A stretch of DNA of 64,000 nt from Pyropia yezoensis (GCA_009829735.1 CM020618.1:40477030-40541029), one strand, 5' to 3'. Positions 11,041 to 20,788 are shown, counted from the stretch's first letter. The notes: generated from the sequence alone by a model not told the origin. Numbers and translations are program-made.

Positions 11041-12831
11041 GTTTTTCTGATGCGAGCTAGAACTCCTTGGAGAAGGTGGGCTCGGCGCAGGCAGACTCGG
11101 CGCGCGCGTTCATATTGGACGTGATGGGCTCGTCCGACGAGGGAGGAGCTGCTGCAGCGGAACCGCGACGTGATGACAGTGCAGGCAGTGGCGACGGCGT
11201 CGGCGACGACGAGTGACGCGCTACATCCCCATAGTCCTGCGAGCTCCGCTACCTTCGCGAGACAGCCGGTATGTTTGTGGGCCCTTGATGGCGTTCTCTC
11301 TCCAAGCTCTTGTGCCGATATTGTCAGGCTCTGGTGATGATCTGAGATGGTCTGGGGTGCTCTGACGTGGCACGAACGCTTCCTTGCGCAGATGTGTTAC
11401 GTTATTAACGCGCGCGCATACGCTTTCTGTTTCGATGCACTGCGGGGGGAGAACGCCCGCCTTTTTGTCTGTGGCCCTGTGGTGTCTTTCTTGTCTGTGC
11501 GCTGTTTTGCTCTCGTACAGGCTGCTGATGGCCGCTGCCCCCTCGGACGGGGAGTACCCTTGGTTGCAGATGCCGACGCGCCAGCGTCGGGACGCGCACA
11601 TGTCGGTTCGTGCGCCGGTGCCGGTGGGACGACGCAAGGCCGCGACGCTCGCTCGTCGGCACGGCCATGCGTTGGTTTTTTTGTAAGTTGGGACCGGAAG
11701 AGTGGGTCACACAGGCCTGCCTCTGTGCGTGAGTGGAGCAGGCGGCGGCGCGGGGAGACGCCGACTGCGTCACACAGGTCTGCCTCTCTCTGTGTGTGAG
11801 TCTCGCAGCGCGGGGTCTCTCGGCGGCCGCGCGGGGACACGCGGCTGCGCACGGCTTTGTTGGCCGCATTGTCCGCATGGACGACGGTCTGACCATGTCT
11901 TCTCCTTGCACTTTTCACTTGTTTTCCAGTGAAGGTCCTGTACCTTGCGACTGCGTTTTCTACCATCTTGTAGTGTTCTCGTAGGCTCGGCTTGTGCCCT
12001 TGCGGGACGTCCCTTGACCGTGACTGTGGAATGCATTACAGCGCGAACGCCGGGCTTGGCGCTGGCGCGGCTATCTCCCCCCGGCCTTGCAATATCGTCT
12101 GCAATCCACATGAATCTTCCTCACTAAAGTACGGCGTTTAGCGCCGCGCTCCGCTTTGTGACGCGACGTAAACGAGATTTTAGTGTGCCTGTTTCAATTC
12201 TTAGGTTCATTCTCGAGCACCTTTTCGAAACTCTGCACGCGAAAACGTACCATATTGATATACAGCCAATTACCAATTCCGTCGGTGTTACTAAAACTCC
12301 ATTACCGCAGGACAATACAATGCTCGTCGTATTGACAATGGTCAAAAATATGCCAGTTGAACTAAGCTAAATCAAGAGGCCCTTATGAGCATCTTACACT
12401 CAATTCTTTTTTGGTCTTTACAGGGGTTTTCATGCTTTGACACTGGTCGTAGGAGTCATCTAGAGACCTTCAGAGCCTGCCAAGATTCCTCACAAGATCT
12501 GGCTCAGGGCGCAAGAACATGACCCTCGACGATGATGGGCGGTATAGCGCGCCAGGTGGCCCCGCCGCAGCTGCTCGGGCTTGGAATTGCCAGTCACGCG
12601 GACTGCAGCCAAAAACTCAACAGCTTGTTCATAAACGATGCACGCGGCCGTACAATATCCCGCATTGTCTGACACGCACGCCCAGTCCGACTCTTCGATC
12701 CACGCGAGTCCAGCTCGCTGCCTGTTCCCGACTCGGTCCCGTTCTTGGCCAGAGCATGCTCTAGGGAGCGCGCCGTAATGCGAAGGCCAACCTTGTTGGC
12801 CGTCTGGCCGCTCCCCACCGCCATTTCGTCC
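11041..12831. other. Stretch without a supported gene
   Basis: No convincing coding region is present. Around 11,706-11,802 a 30-bp motif beginning GTCACACAGG occurs twice, about 67 bp apart. The part 12,120-12,480 is noticeably richer in A+T than its surroundings. The other open frames are short, overlapping and low in complexity, as expected by chance in GC-rich DNA. Confidence 0.5.
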
Positions 12832-13062
12832 AGCGCAGTGCCCGTTGTTGCGGGATCCACCGCAAGCGCGTTCTGACCCCGGAACGCATGTTGAGACTTT
12901 GTGGAGACCATGTCAAGTAGCCCTCTACACCCCCCTCACACTCCGTTTCACCCGGGCGAGACGGCGCGGCGGCGCCCCTCAACGAGCTCTGACAGGGTCT
13001 CAACAAGCGTTCCGGGGTCAAAACGCGCTTGCGGTGGATCCCGCAACAACGGGCACTGCGCA
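12832..13062. repeat. Long inverted repeat, about 66-bp arms
   Basis: The segment 12,832-12,897 is repeated in reverse complement at 12,997-13,062 with only a few mismatches (for example CCCGTTGTTGCGGGATCC against its complement). The arms are separated by about 99 bp. A transcript could form a long hairpin. No flanking target duplication was found, so it may be a fold-back element or an inverted duplication. Confidence 0.75.
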
Positions 13063-13587
13063 GGGTGATTCACGCGGTCTCGGCGAACGCAAGCAGCTCC
13101 ACCGGGGAACAGGTCAAGTTCTTTCCACCTTTGCCCTTCTTGGGCGTCGCCTCGGACACGGCCTCCGGGGCCCGCGGGACGGTCTCACCACGCAACGGTG
13201 GGGATGCAGTGGGGGAGGTGGAAGAGGCCATTGTGGGAACGCGGTGGGGCGGGATCCCGGCCAGTAGGGGAGCGGAGCGGGAAAGATAAAAACAGTGGGC
13301 GTGACGGGATGGGGAGGGGACACATGGCACATGTGCACGCCGCCTCTTCCCGGCGAAGAGAGGTGCGATCCCAGAAGACCGGTGGCAAATATCCTTCAGC
13401 GTGGATTGCATTGGACTTAGATTCTGGGCTGGCCACTTTCTGCGAGAGACAGTTCATGCTCAGTATCGACAGGATTCCGACCGCGACACTGCAGACATCG
13501 GCCGATCGACGGCCTGCGTGCAGCAACCGGCCGCGCAACCGGTGACGACAACGAAGAGTCCGCCAGGCGATGGCAGTCGTTCTTGTT

Positions 13588-13985
13588 TGTAGCATATCCG
13601 CCCTTCGAACCAATTTTCGGCATTTACTGGCTAGTAGCCCCCCTGACTGGTGGTCCCGTCGGCTTTAGATGGGTACCGCTTGGGGCTCGCCCTTTTGGAG
13701 ACTACTTTTGTTTTCTATGGTATATCAGTCCTTGTCTTGGAGGGAACTCTTTATGGATTGCCATGCTCGGAGCAATCGCCCTTTGGGTTCCGCTCGGTCG
13801 ATCCACCAGCATGATGTTTCGCCCTTACCTTTGATGCCGGGGGCACGCCACCGTTGTCCGGCTGGCTTGTTCCCCATCGAGCGTTCGGGCGGTAAAGGAC
13901 TGTCTTATACGGTAATAGCTGTTGCTTTCCGCTCTGGCGACCGGTCGGTCCCATTTCCTCTATAACAGTCATCACTTACTCCACA
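13588..13985 (+). repeat. Probable LTR of element E (family unknown)
   Basis: The segment starts TGTAGCATATCC and ends ACTCCACA. One base later a 19-base primer-binding site follows that matches the PBS of elements A and B at 18 positions. TGTAGCA is also how the LTR of element B begins. No internal gag or pol and no second LTR are seen nearby, so this is a remnant. The start is chosen only from the TGTAGCA motif. Confidence 0.5.
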
Positions 13986-13986
13986 T

Positions 13987-14005
13987 TGGTGGAGAAGCAG
14001 GGGAC
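13987..14005 (+). other. tRNA primer-binding site of element E
   Basis: The sequence TGGTGGAGAAGCAGGGGAC starts with TGG, complementary to the CCA end of a tRNA. It differs at one base from the PBS of A2 (43,926-43,944) and B (62,307-62,325, minus strand). Confidence 0.6.
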
Positions 14006-14298
14006 GATGCTGCCGTACGGTCGTACGTGTTCGTTGTTGCGTTGTGGCAGCTGAGTGACGATCTGTTGATCGGGTGTCTCGCTGGGCGACGACACCGATC
14101 GGTGTAGGCTGGGCGACGCTGGGCGTCGTGCCGCGGGGATTTTCGGACCGGCAACGCCGGGCGCGCCGTGTCAACTACGCCGGGTTGCGATATGGCTCCG
14201 GGAGCACCTGAAGCCGCTCGGCGCGCGAGAGACAGCAACCAGCTCGCCGCGCGTTGCAACACCCTGCACGTAGTTCAATGCCCGGTAGAAGCACACGC

Positions 14299-14512
14299 TG
14301 TAGCAGAAGTCACCTTGATATCGCCGGAAAAATCGATGTTGGATGCCCGGAATCGAACCCACGCCATGGAACATATGTTAACCAGGCGTTGTGGACCACT
14401 GCGCCACGGGTTGAATCCTTGACATCTTGGGCCATATATGGGCTTTTCAGCCCAAATCCTTACAGCACCGATCGCTGGGTCCGTTATACGTGGCAGTCGC
14501 GAAACTGCCACA
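14299..14512 (-). repeat. TRIM 3' LTR carrying a tRNA-like unit
   Basis: The repeat is 214 bp and reads, in element sense, TGTGGCAG at its start and CTGCTACA at its end. The last ~110 bp hold the tRNA-like Pol III unit annotated separately. Its first 80 bp in plus orientation match the arms of the other LTR. Confidence 0.75.
14328..14412 (-). ncRNA. tRNA-like Pol III unit inside the TRIM LTR
   Basis: On the minus strand there is an exact A-box consensus, TGGCGCAGTGG (14,396-14,406), an exact B-box consensus, GGTTCGATTCC (14,349-14,359), and a run of five T (14,328-14,332) shortly after a tRNA-like 3' end GGGCATCCA. These are the internal promoter and terminator of RNA polymerase III genes. 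The acceptor and T stems pair only in part, so it is a degenerate tRNA or a tRNA-derived promoter rather than a functional tRNA. It is in the same direction as the element. Confidence 0.65.
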
Positions 14513-14722
14513 TATCCCCCTTCCGAAGGCTTGACCGCCCCGGTCAAGTAACGTTCCCGGCTACTTCCGCGACTACTCCGAGACGACTTCCACCGTGCAG
14601 CTGGAAATTCCGGTACTTCGGTAGACGGACGGCTTACGGCATACTGACTTCCACACGCTTCCTGGAACGTGCCTCCGGGGCCCCAACCGGAGGGTACCCG
14701 TCCGCCTCGCTGGTCACCGTAC

Positions 14723-14740
14723 TCCCCTGCTGCTCCACCA
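14723..14740 (-). other. TRIM primer-binding site
   Basis: On the minus strand it reads TGGTGGAGCAGCAGGGGA, two bases inside the 5' LTR. It is identical over 18 bases to the PBS of A2 and B. Confidence 0.75.
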
Positions 14741-14742
14741 AA

Positions 14743-14951
14743 TGTAGCAGAAGTCACCTTGAAATCGCCGGAAAAATCGATGTTGGATGCCCGGAATCGA
14801 ACCCACGCCATGGAACATATGTTACATACATATATGTTACATACATATATATATATGTTACATACATGTATACATATGTTCCATGGCGTGGGTTCGATTC
14901 CGGGCATCCAACATCGATTTTTCCGGCGATTTCAAGGTGACTTCTGCTACA
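14743..14951. repeat. TRIM 5' LTR: near-perfect palindrome
   Basis: The 209-bp LTR consists of two 80-bp perfect inverted arms (14,743-14,822 and 14,872-14,951) around a 49-bp A+T-rich centre of TACATA/TATATG repeats. Each arm carries one B-box and one T5 run, pointing in opposite directions. Ends are TGTAGCAG and CTGCTACA. Confidence 0.85.
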
Positions 14952-15530
14952 CACGCCGTCCACCGATGCCGCGCTATTGCGCAGCTTGTAGACAGTCCGC
15001 AGCATCTCGTCCTCTTTCACGTGCCCGGCAAGAAGATCATTAAGATGATCGCCGACGCGTCTTGCTCCTTCTCACCAGCTCCAGCCAGGAACACCACGCC
15101 AGAGCGCGCCACAATGGCGTCCACTGACACGTTGTGTAGCAGCGGGCTAGGCCCCTGGAAGCAAGGGGACTGAGGCGGGCGCCCGTACAGCGCCCCTATG
15201 GTGATGGAGCGCCACCCTGCGGGCCGCAAAGCCCGCGCGCAAGATATCCGGTGCTCCCAGCGGAGAAACAGCAGCTCCCATCCACACCAATCGTACTTGA
15301 CGGCCGCCCGGAGATTGTTGCCCTGGCTGTCCTTCTCGCCCTCTGTCGACACAGATGCTGAGCGGGTGAGGGCCCGGAGGGCACTCCATAGGCCGGAAGG
15401 TGAGGACTCGACATTGTCGTGCAGCGCGTGGAGTAGAACCAGGGGGATCGACCAAGCTGGAAGCAAACACCTGGTCAGCGGACGCAATGACCATCCACGG
15501 TGTCCGTTGCAGCATTTAACAGTGCTATTA

Positions 15531-15768
15531 GATAGACAACTTGTTCCCCTTATTGTACTTTCACAATTATTGCTGATCCCCAATGTTGATTTCACGGGAC
15601 TGGAACTGGAAGTGGATCGAGATCTCTCAACCAATCAGAGAGCCGTCTGGGATGGACGGTGTGCTCTCAGAGCCCGAAATCTCAAATTGCTCTTTCGTGC
15701 GAGAGGTGGACCAAGAACGTCCGTGGCTTGCCGTCGCTCTTTATCCTTCCCACCGCAGCCGATTCCTG
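15531..15768. other. Stretch without a supported gene
   Basis: This moderately A+T-rich sequence has no convincing frame, motif or repeat. Confidence 0.4.
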
Positions 15769-17651
15769 CAGTGCGGCTTAAAGCGGTGTCACGGAAACGG
15801 CCCGATTTCTTGCTCAGATCTGTTGACCATTTCTTGCAACCCCTCCGTATGGTATGCTGGAGGCCTACAAATCAGCTTTTTTTTTTGTATGACTTGTTCG
15901 GACAAGTTCCGCACGGAGGCCACGTGCTCACGATACACGACGTGAAGCGCCATCATCAGACCTCTCTGGTGATGTGCTTTGAGCACATGGCCGTCGTGCA
16001 ACTATACCGCTCGGCAAATTTAAGCAAGTAGACGAAAAGGGAGCTTGCACAAACGCGCAAAATGAAGTACAAAACCATGCAGCTTCGCGTAACTGTTTTG
16101 ACAATATCTCATTATTAAGGTAGTGCTTGTTGAAGACTTAGCAGTGATTGCTGACTCGCTGGCGATGAAGAATGCCGCGTTCTCATGTCTGCAGCGGCCG
16201 CGGCCGGTCAAGCGGAATCTGATAGCGTAGACTCATTGTCTCCAACTGTGACCTAGCATGTACAAATCTTTTTCCATTTCCAGAGTCTTCGAATGAGATG
16301 CGTACTTGCGCGTCAGCACCTGCCAGCTGCAGCTAGCTGCAGCCGCCTACTTGAGCTGCTTAATGGCTGTTGCTTCCGCTTGGTTTGTGAGTGATCAAGG
16401 TTCAGCTGCACGTCTGTGTGGGCCTCAGCGATGGCTGCTCAACCATTCTGCTTCTCCCTACAGGTAGTGCCGCCGTCCCCGCCAGGCACGGGGTGGCATC
16501 CTGGGAACTGGAGGGCAAGGCAATGACGCCAAGCCCGCCCGGCGTGGACCATGGCGACAGTACCACGACTGCCGCGACACCAGGAAGCACATGTGCCACG
16601 GGGCGACATGAAAATCGGCAGGAGAGCCGGGCCGTCGGGACTAGTGCACAGATCACGAACGGACAGGCGGACAAGACTGTCCAGACGGGCAGCATGATTA
16701 TTTTTGTAGACGAGGGAGAGGGACGACCGGGATGAGGTCCGGGAGCAACAAGACCACCCTTTCTCACACCTCGTACAGCTCAAGCTATGGATAGTGGGCG
16801 CAAGTGAATCGAACTCGGGGGGGGGTGCAGCCGACTACTCTTGTGGGCGGGTCGCTAGTTCGGGAGACGGGTGGAGTGCGGTGGGAAAGGGGGGGGGCTG
16901 TGCAATGGGACCTGTTGATGGTGGGTGCTTAGGACAGGGGGGTGTCTTTTTGCCCTTGAGGCGACGCGTCGGCATGGTTGTTCTTCGTGGAGAGTGCACA
17001 GTGTGAACCACAATTTGGTCACATGGGTCGTGTTCCTGCAGCAAACTATTTTCTCGGGACTCACTGAAGCCGAGAGTGACCCAGGAAGCAGCCTAACTAT
17101 GCCGATCATTCCATAACTCGTCCAAAGACGATTGGCACTTTCTCAGTTACAGTGCGACCCCTCACTTGCCCAGGGGTAGACCAAGGAGGTGGCCCCCCTT
17201 CCAGTGTCCGACAGTTGTCCTGAGATGTTCAGATTTCAGCGATCTGGACGGTATGAGCCAATCAGCGCCTGTCAATCGCCCGAATATGAGCCGCCCGGCC
17301 GGGCCACTTCACGCGTACCCCCCCCTCAGTTGTGCCGATCGGCACAACTGCGGGGCGGCCAAGTGAGGGGTCGCACTGTAATCTGTTGTCTTTGGATTTG
17401 TGTGACGTCCATGGCGGTACGTAGTCGTTTTGTGCAAGGACCTCTCATGATTTCATTGGGTGACAAGCCGTCGGAGATTTGCACTCTCGTGCGGGGACAA
17501 CAGCTTTTCTTGCGCGTTTGAGCAAGAATTCTGTTGGTTTTTACAGATTGACTTTCTCGTTCTTACAACTGTGCCTAGTCGACTGAGCACGTCTGAGCAA
17601 AGAAAAACAGGCCCGTGCAACGATTCCGTGACACCGCTTTAAGCCGCACTG
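15769..17651. mobile_element. Pair of 28-bp terminal inverted repeats, 1.9 kb apart
   Basis: The bases from 15,769 (CAGTGCGGCTTAAAGCGG..., 28 bp) recur in reverse complement at 17,624-17,651 without mismatch, with weaker similarity further inward (TTTCTTGCTCAGA-like on both sides). The arrangement CAGTG...CACTG is that of a DNA transposon. No transposase frame lies between them and no target duplication is visible, so it is either a non-autonomous element with decayed flanks or two opposed copies of a small element. Between the ends, apart from the MITE at 17,150-17,378, I see no gene. Confidence 0.5.
17150..17378. mobile_element. 229-bp MITE with TA duplication
   Basis: Terminal inverted repeats of at least 20 bp start CAGTGCGACCCCTCACTTG on the left and are exactly mirrored on the right, flanked by TA on both sides. 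TA duplication and CAG ends fit the Tc1/mariner/pogo superfamily. The interior contains a 24-bp perfect palindrome centred on GCCGATCGGC (17,328-17,351). It has no coding capacity. Confidence 0.85.
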
Positions 17652-17797
17652 CGCTGGGCTGACGCTCCAGAGGGTGCCCGAAAACTCTTGCGTCTTGGAA
17701 GGTTCTCTCAGAGCACCTTGCGCGTCGGCTTCTGCGCCGGCGACTAACGCCGCTGACCTCCCTACAACAACCCAACCGACAAACCAGCGGCGACAGG

Positions 17798-20788
17798 TCA
17801 AGCGGCATACCGGGCGGTGAGGGTGGCGAGGCCTGCGCGGTGGGCGTCCTCCTCCACCCCCCCGCCCCCCGGGTGGCCGCCGGTGGCCATGGCAGCGTGG
17901 ATGGAGGACAGCTCCGCCACCACTGCCGCAGAGGCCGCCGGGTGAGGCTCGCCGCCATCGCCGCCGCCAGTCATGCCAGCAGCTGCAAGACGCAGCAAGT
18001 GGCCCACCCACTGGGCCTGCGCGTCGCGGGCGAGGGCCGCCGTGGTCGCGTCCGCGCCACTGCCACGAGGACGACCACCGGCACCTCCACCTGGGACGGC
18101 GCCAGCGGGAGGGCCAAAGAAGGTGGCCGTCACCCGCGACAGCACAGCCGACACAGAGGGCCCCCCGCCCGCGCCGCTCCCCCCCACGGCCACCCGCACG
18201 TCAGCCACCTGTGCGAGGCGGGCGGGCGCCGTCAGGGCGTCAATGACGACGCCCCGGGCGTCCCGCCAGGTGGCCGCTACGTCCACCGCCGCCACGCCGA
18301 GGCACTGGTCGATCGGCGTGCCACGGCCGCCGCCAGAACACACCCGCTCAACACTGTACGGGCCGACCTGCGCCGCGGCGGCCGCGCCCAGCAGGCCGTT
18401 GCCGTAAGGGGAAAGCTCCCGGAGAATCAACCGCAGCGCGCGCTCCTGAGTCGCCGCGTCCACCCACATCACCGGAGGGGATGCAGCCGCCGCGGCGGCG
18501 CCGCCCCCGCCGCCACCGCTGGCCGCCCGCGACGGCACAACGCCGCCAATGTACTTGGTGGCGTATGCGACGGCGTTAGAAGCCGTCCGAAGGATGGCCA
18601 CCGCGTCGGCGGTAAAGTCCAGCCACGACCCGCCGGGAGTGCGGGCGCAGGCATCCAGGCCAGCGTCCAGTGCACGTCGCGCCACGGCCAGCACCTCCTC
18701 GTTATAGTCAAGGGGGGTGGCGCCCATATCCCCGTACGACGTCAGCGGGTCAATGCCGTCAGTGCTGGGCCCATCAATGTCAGTCGCAAACGCGTTGTCC
18801 CGGGCCACCCCCTGGGCCACCGCCAGGCGCTCCGTGTCAGACTGAAAGGTGGCGTAGCCGTACCGAATGGCCTCGACGTCGTACGTGCCGACCGTTGGAG
18901 AGTAGTAGAACGAGTGGTCGGCCGGGTCTGCCCGCACCAGGGCGGGCACATAGTCCATGACGCTCCCCGTCAGGCCGCTGGCGGCAACGTAAGCCGCGTC
19001 GGAAAGCTTGGCAAACGGCACGGCGGTCGACCCACGAAAGTTGTGCACTAACCCGAGGGTGTGACCCGTCTCGTGCATGATGAGGTGCCGCATCGCCTGC
19101 CGCACGTATGTGGCCACCCCTTTGTCGACCCGAGGGGTCGCACCGAGCGCGGAACTTGCATTAGTGCCGCCGATGGGTGCCCCTGCGGCCAGGCCGCCCC
19201 CTGCCCGGTGGAGCGCACGCACCAGCGCCGCCCCATCCGACAATAGCTGGGCCTCGACTGATGGGTCAGCTAGCCCGCGACGGCCGCGCTTGGCGCGCGC
19301 GTTGGCGGCGCCCTCCCCCAAGTAGGTGTCGGCACGTTGGGCGTAGGACTGCACAAACGTGGCGGGAATCAAAATGTCAGCGTTGAGGACCTCCCCGCTA
19401 CGCGGGTCCCAGTCGGATGGGCCGTACGCGGCTGGAGAGCCCACCGTTGGGGCCCATGTGATGCTGCTGTACCGAGAATCCCCAGCCGCATAGTCGGCCG
19501 GCCAGTCCCGGTCACCCGGGAGGAGCGCACGCACCGTGTTGGGCGGGTGGCCCGCGGCGACAAACGCCCGGTTCCACGCCTCCACCCCCTCCTTAACGGT
19601 CTGCCGCCACGCAGGGGGCACCGACGGGTCCACGTGGTAGGTGATGTGGCCGCGCCTAGACAGGTCCCACCGGTTGATGTACGTGCGCTTGAGCGACCCG
19701 CCGTCAACGGCGTCGACCGATACAAACGTCTGCCCATAGTACCCCACCCGCACGTCGGCCAGGCGGGGCTTCATCGGCGTCTCGGGCAGCGCAATGAGGC
19801 TGTAGTGGACGGCCCGCGCAAAGTAATTTTCTGGCGACAGGGTGGAGGTGCCGAGCGACGGAACGCTCCGCGTCCGCACTTGCACGTCAAGCTCCACGTT
19901 GCGTGGGTAGGCCGCGCCCTTGACCAGCCGGTGCTCCTCCTCCCACCGCTGCCAGCCCGGCCGCCCGTCATCGTCTGTGATGATGAAAAAGCCCGCGTCC
20001 ACCCACGGCTTTGCGTCAAAGAGGTACGACCCCTCCGCCGAACCGGGGCGTGCGGGGAAGGTGTGGAGCCAGCCCGGGAAGTAGCCCTCCCGCAGGGCCT
20101 CGGCCGCCGACCCGTTGCTCCCCGCCTCCACCGTCGACCGCAGCGCCATGAGCGGGCGATAGAGGTCGAGCGCTGCCGCCGCGTTGTCCCCCCCCCCCGG
20201 CGCCTTCCGAAAGGCAAACACATTTGGCCAGTACCACGGCTGCGCCTGCTCCCCGGCGTGGGACTGCTCCGCGTCGCCCGCCGAGGTGAGCGCCGTAACG
20301 ACAAACGGTACGTCCAAGGCAGCAGCGGGTACCTCGAGCATCACCCGCCCAGCGGCGAGACCCCGCCCAACGTGTAGGGTGAAGTAGCCGCGGTGGCTGG
20401 TAAAGAGCGACGGCACGGGCAGCGGGGGCATCGTGGCGAGGCGGCCCGCCGCGAGCGCCGCCTCAAACGCCACCGTCGCGGGGTCGTCGCGCCCGCTGGG
20501 CGCGGCGGCCGCCGCGGCGGCGGCGGCCACGCCGAGGTCGCCCACGTCCAGATCCACGTCCAGATCCACGTCAGTCGCCGTGGCCACCCGGGCGGTTGCC
20601 ACGCGCACGTCCCCGCCGACAGCCCGCGACGCGGCGGTGGCGCCCACACCCGCCACCGCTGCGGCAGCAGCCACCACAGTAGCCACGCCCACCACAATCT
20701 TGCCGACGAGGCGGCTGGCCGGCCGAGCCACTGCCGCCACCGTCACCACGCTCACAGCAGGGCCGGTCATGTCGGTGGGCCCTCCCAT
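17798..20788 (-). CDS. Zinc metalloprotease, DUF5117/DUF4953 (met-zincin) type
   Basis: A single frame of 996 residues without introns. The N-terminus has a hydrophobic Ala/Val-rich segment (about residues 30-52), a likely signal anchor or secretion signal, so the enzyme is probably membrane-bound or secreted. Family features known from bacterial members are visible in order: FTSHRGYFTLHVG near 130 (DUF5117), then HYSLIALPETPMKPRLADVR, WRQTVKEGVEAWNRAF and RYSSITWAP, then the zinc site HETGHTLGLVHNF with His572, Glu573 and His576 plus third ligand His582, and a Met-turn SVMDY about 35 residues later (DUF4953). All catalytic residues are present, so it should be an active peptidase; the substrate is unknown. 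The family is chiefly bacterial, so transfer from bacteria is possible. Ala/Gly-rich stretches reflect the high-GC genome. Confidence 0.88.
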   Translation of the reverse strand: MGGPTDMTGPAVSVVTVAAVARPASRLVGKIVVGVATVVAAAAAVAGVGATAASRAVGGDVRVATARVATATDVDLDVDLDVGDLGVAAAAAAAAAPSGRDDPATVAFEAALAAGRLATMPPLPVPSLFTSHRGYFTLHVGRGLAAGRVMLEVPAAALDVPFVVTALTSAGDAEQSHAGEQAQPWYWPNVFAFRKAPGGGDNAAAALDLYRPLMALRSTVEAGSNGSAAEALREGYFPGWLHTFPARPGSAEGSYLFDAKPWVDAGFFIITDDDGRPGWQRWEEEHRLVKGAAYPRNVELDVQVRTRSVPSLGTSTLSPENYFARAVHYSLIALPETPMKPRLADVRVGYYGQTFVSVDAVDGGSLKRTYINRWDLSRRGHITYHVDPSVPPAWRQTVKEGVEAWNRAFVAAGHPPNTVRALLPGDRDWPADYAAGDSRYSSITWAPTVGSPAAYGPSDWDPRSGEVLNADILIPATFVQSYAQRADTYLGEGAANARAKRGRRGLADPSVEAQLLSDGAALVRALHRAGGGLAAGAPIGGTNASSALGATPRVDKGVATYVRQAMRHLIMHETGHTLGLVHNFRGSTAVPFAKLSDAAYVAASGLTGSVMDYVPALVRADPADHSFYYSPTVGTYDVEAIRYGYATFQSDTERLAVAQGVARDNAFATDIDGPSTDGIDPLTSYGDMGATPLDYNEEVLAVARRALDAGLDACARTPGGSWLDFTADAVAILRTASNAVAYATKYIGGVVPSRAASGGGGGGAAAAAASPPVMWVDAATQERALRLILRELSPYGNGLLGAAAAAQVGPYSVERVCSGGGRGTPIDQCLGVAAVDVAATWRDARGVVIDALTAPARLAQVADVRVAVGGSGAGGGPSVSAVLSRVTATFFGPPAGAVPGGGAGGRPRGSGADATTAALARDAQAQWVGHLLRLAAAGMTGGGDGGEPHPAASAAVVAELSSIHAAMATGGHPGGGGVEEDAHRAGLATLTARYAA

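Larger units (their letters stand above)
14299..14951 (-). mobile_element. TRIM-like mini LTR retrotransposon (653 bp)
   Basis: A complete-looking non-coding LTR element is flanked by the 5-bp target duplication CACGC (14,294-14,298 and 14,952-14,956). The orientation is minus. The 5' LTR is at 14,743-14,951 and the 3' LTR at 14,299-14,512. The PBS at 14,723-14,740 is complementary to the same tRNA 3' end as in A and B, and a polypurine tract (GGAAGGGGGATA on the minus strand) lies next to the 3' LTR. The internal region is only about 230 bp, and the size and lack of genes fit TRIM elements. The PPT, PBS and TGTAGCA ends resemble element B, so a B-like element may have mobilised it. The two LTRs agree over about 80 bp and differ completely in the rest. 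Confidence 0.82.
14171..15520 (-). pseudogene. Decayed reading frame interrupted by the TRIM
   Basis: Minus-strand coding-like sequence lies on both sides of the TRIM. On the right are segments such as LLPAWSIPLVLLHAL, WELLFLRWEHRIS and LLAGHVKEDEMLRTVYKLRN (about 14,957-15,480, in more than one frame). On the left is CFYRALNYVQGVATRGEL, ending at 14,171. If the TRIM and one copy of its 5-bp duplication are set aside, the right and left parts lie in the same frame, so a continuous frame was hit. The frame changes near 15,030-15,060 may be an intron or decay. I do not recognise the protein. Confidence 0.45.

Noticed and set aside
14328-14412. A functional tRNA gene
   Set aside because: The A box, B box and terminator are good, but the acceptor and T stems do not pair fully and the anticodon arm is irregular. 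Called tRNA-like instead.
14743-14951. Reading the 14.3-15.0 kb repeats as a CRISPR array or as a stand-alone fold-back transposon
   Set aside because: There are only two direct copies, no regular spacers, and the genome is eukaryotic. The CACGC duplication, PBS and PPT show that the whole 653 bp is one LTR-type unit.
16391-17006. Small frames between 16.4 and 17.0 kb
   Set aside because: Short, overlapping on both strands and without motif or good start context.
17840-20377. Long plus-strand open frames opposite the metalloprotease
   Set aside because: They are Arg/Pro/His-rich, carry no motif and mirror the codon bias of the minus-strand gene, which has a full zinc-site signature.
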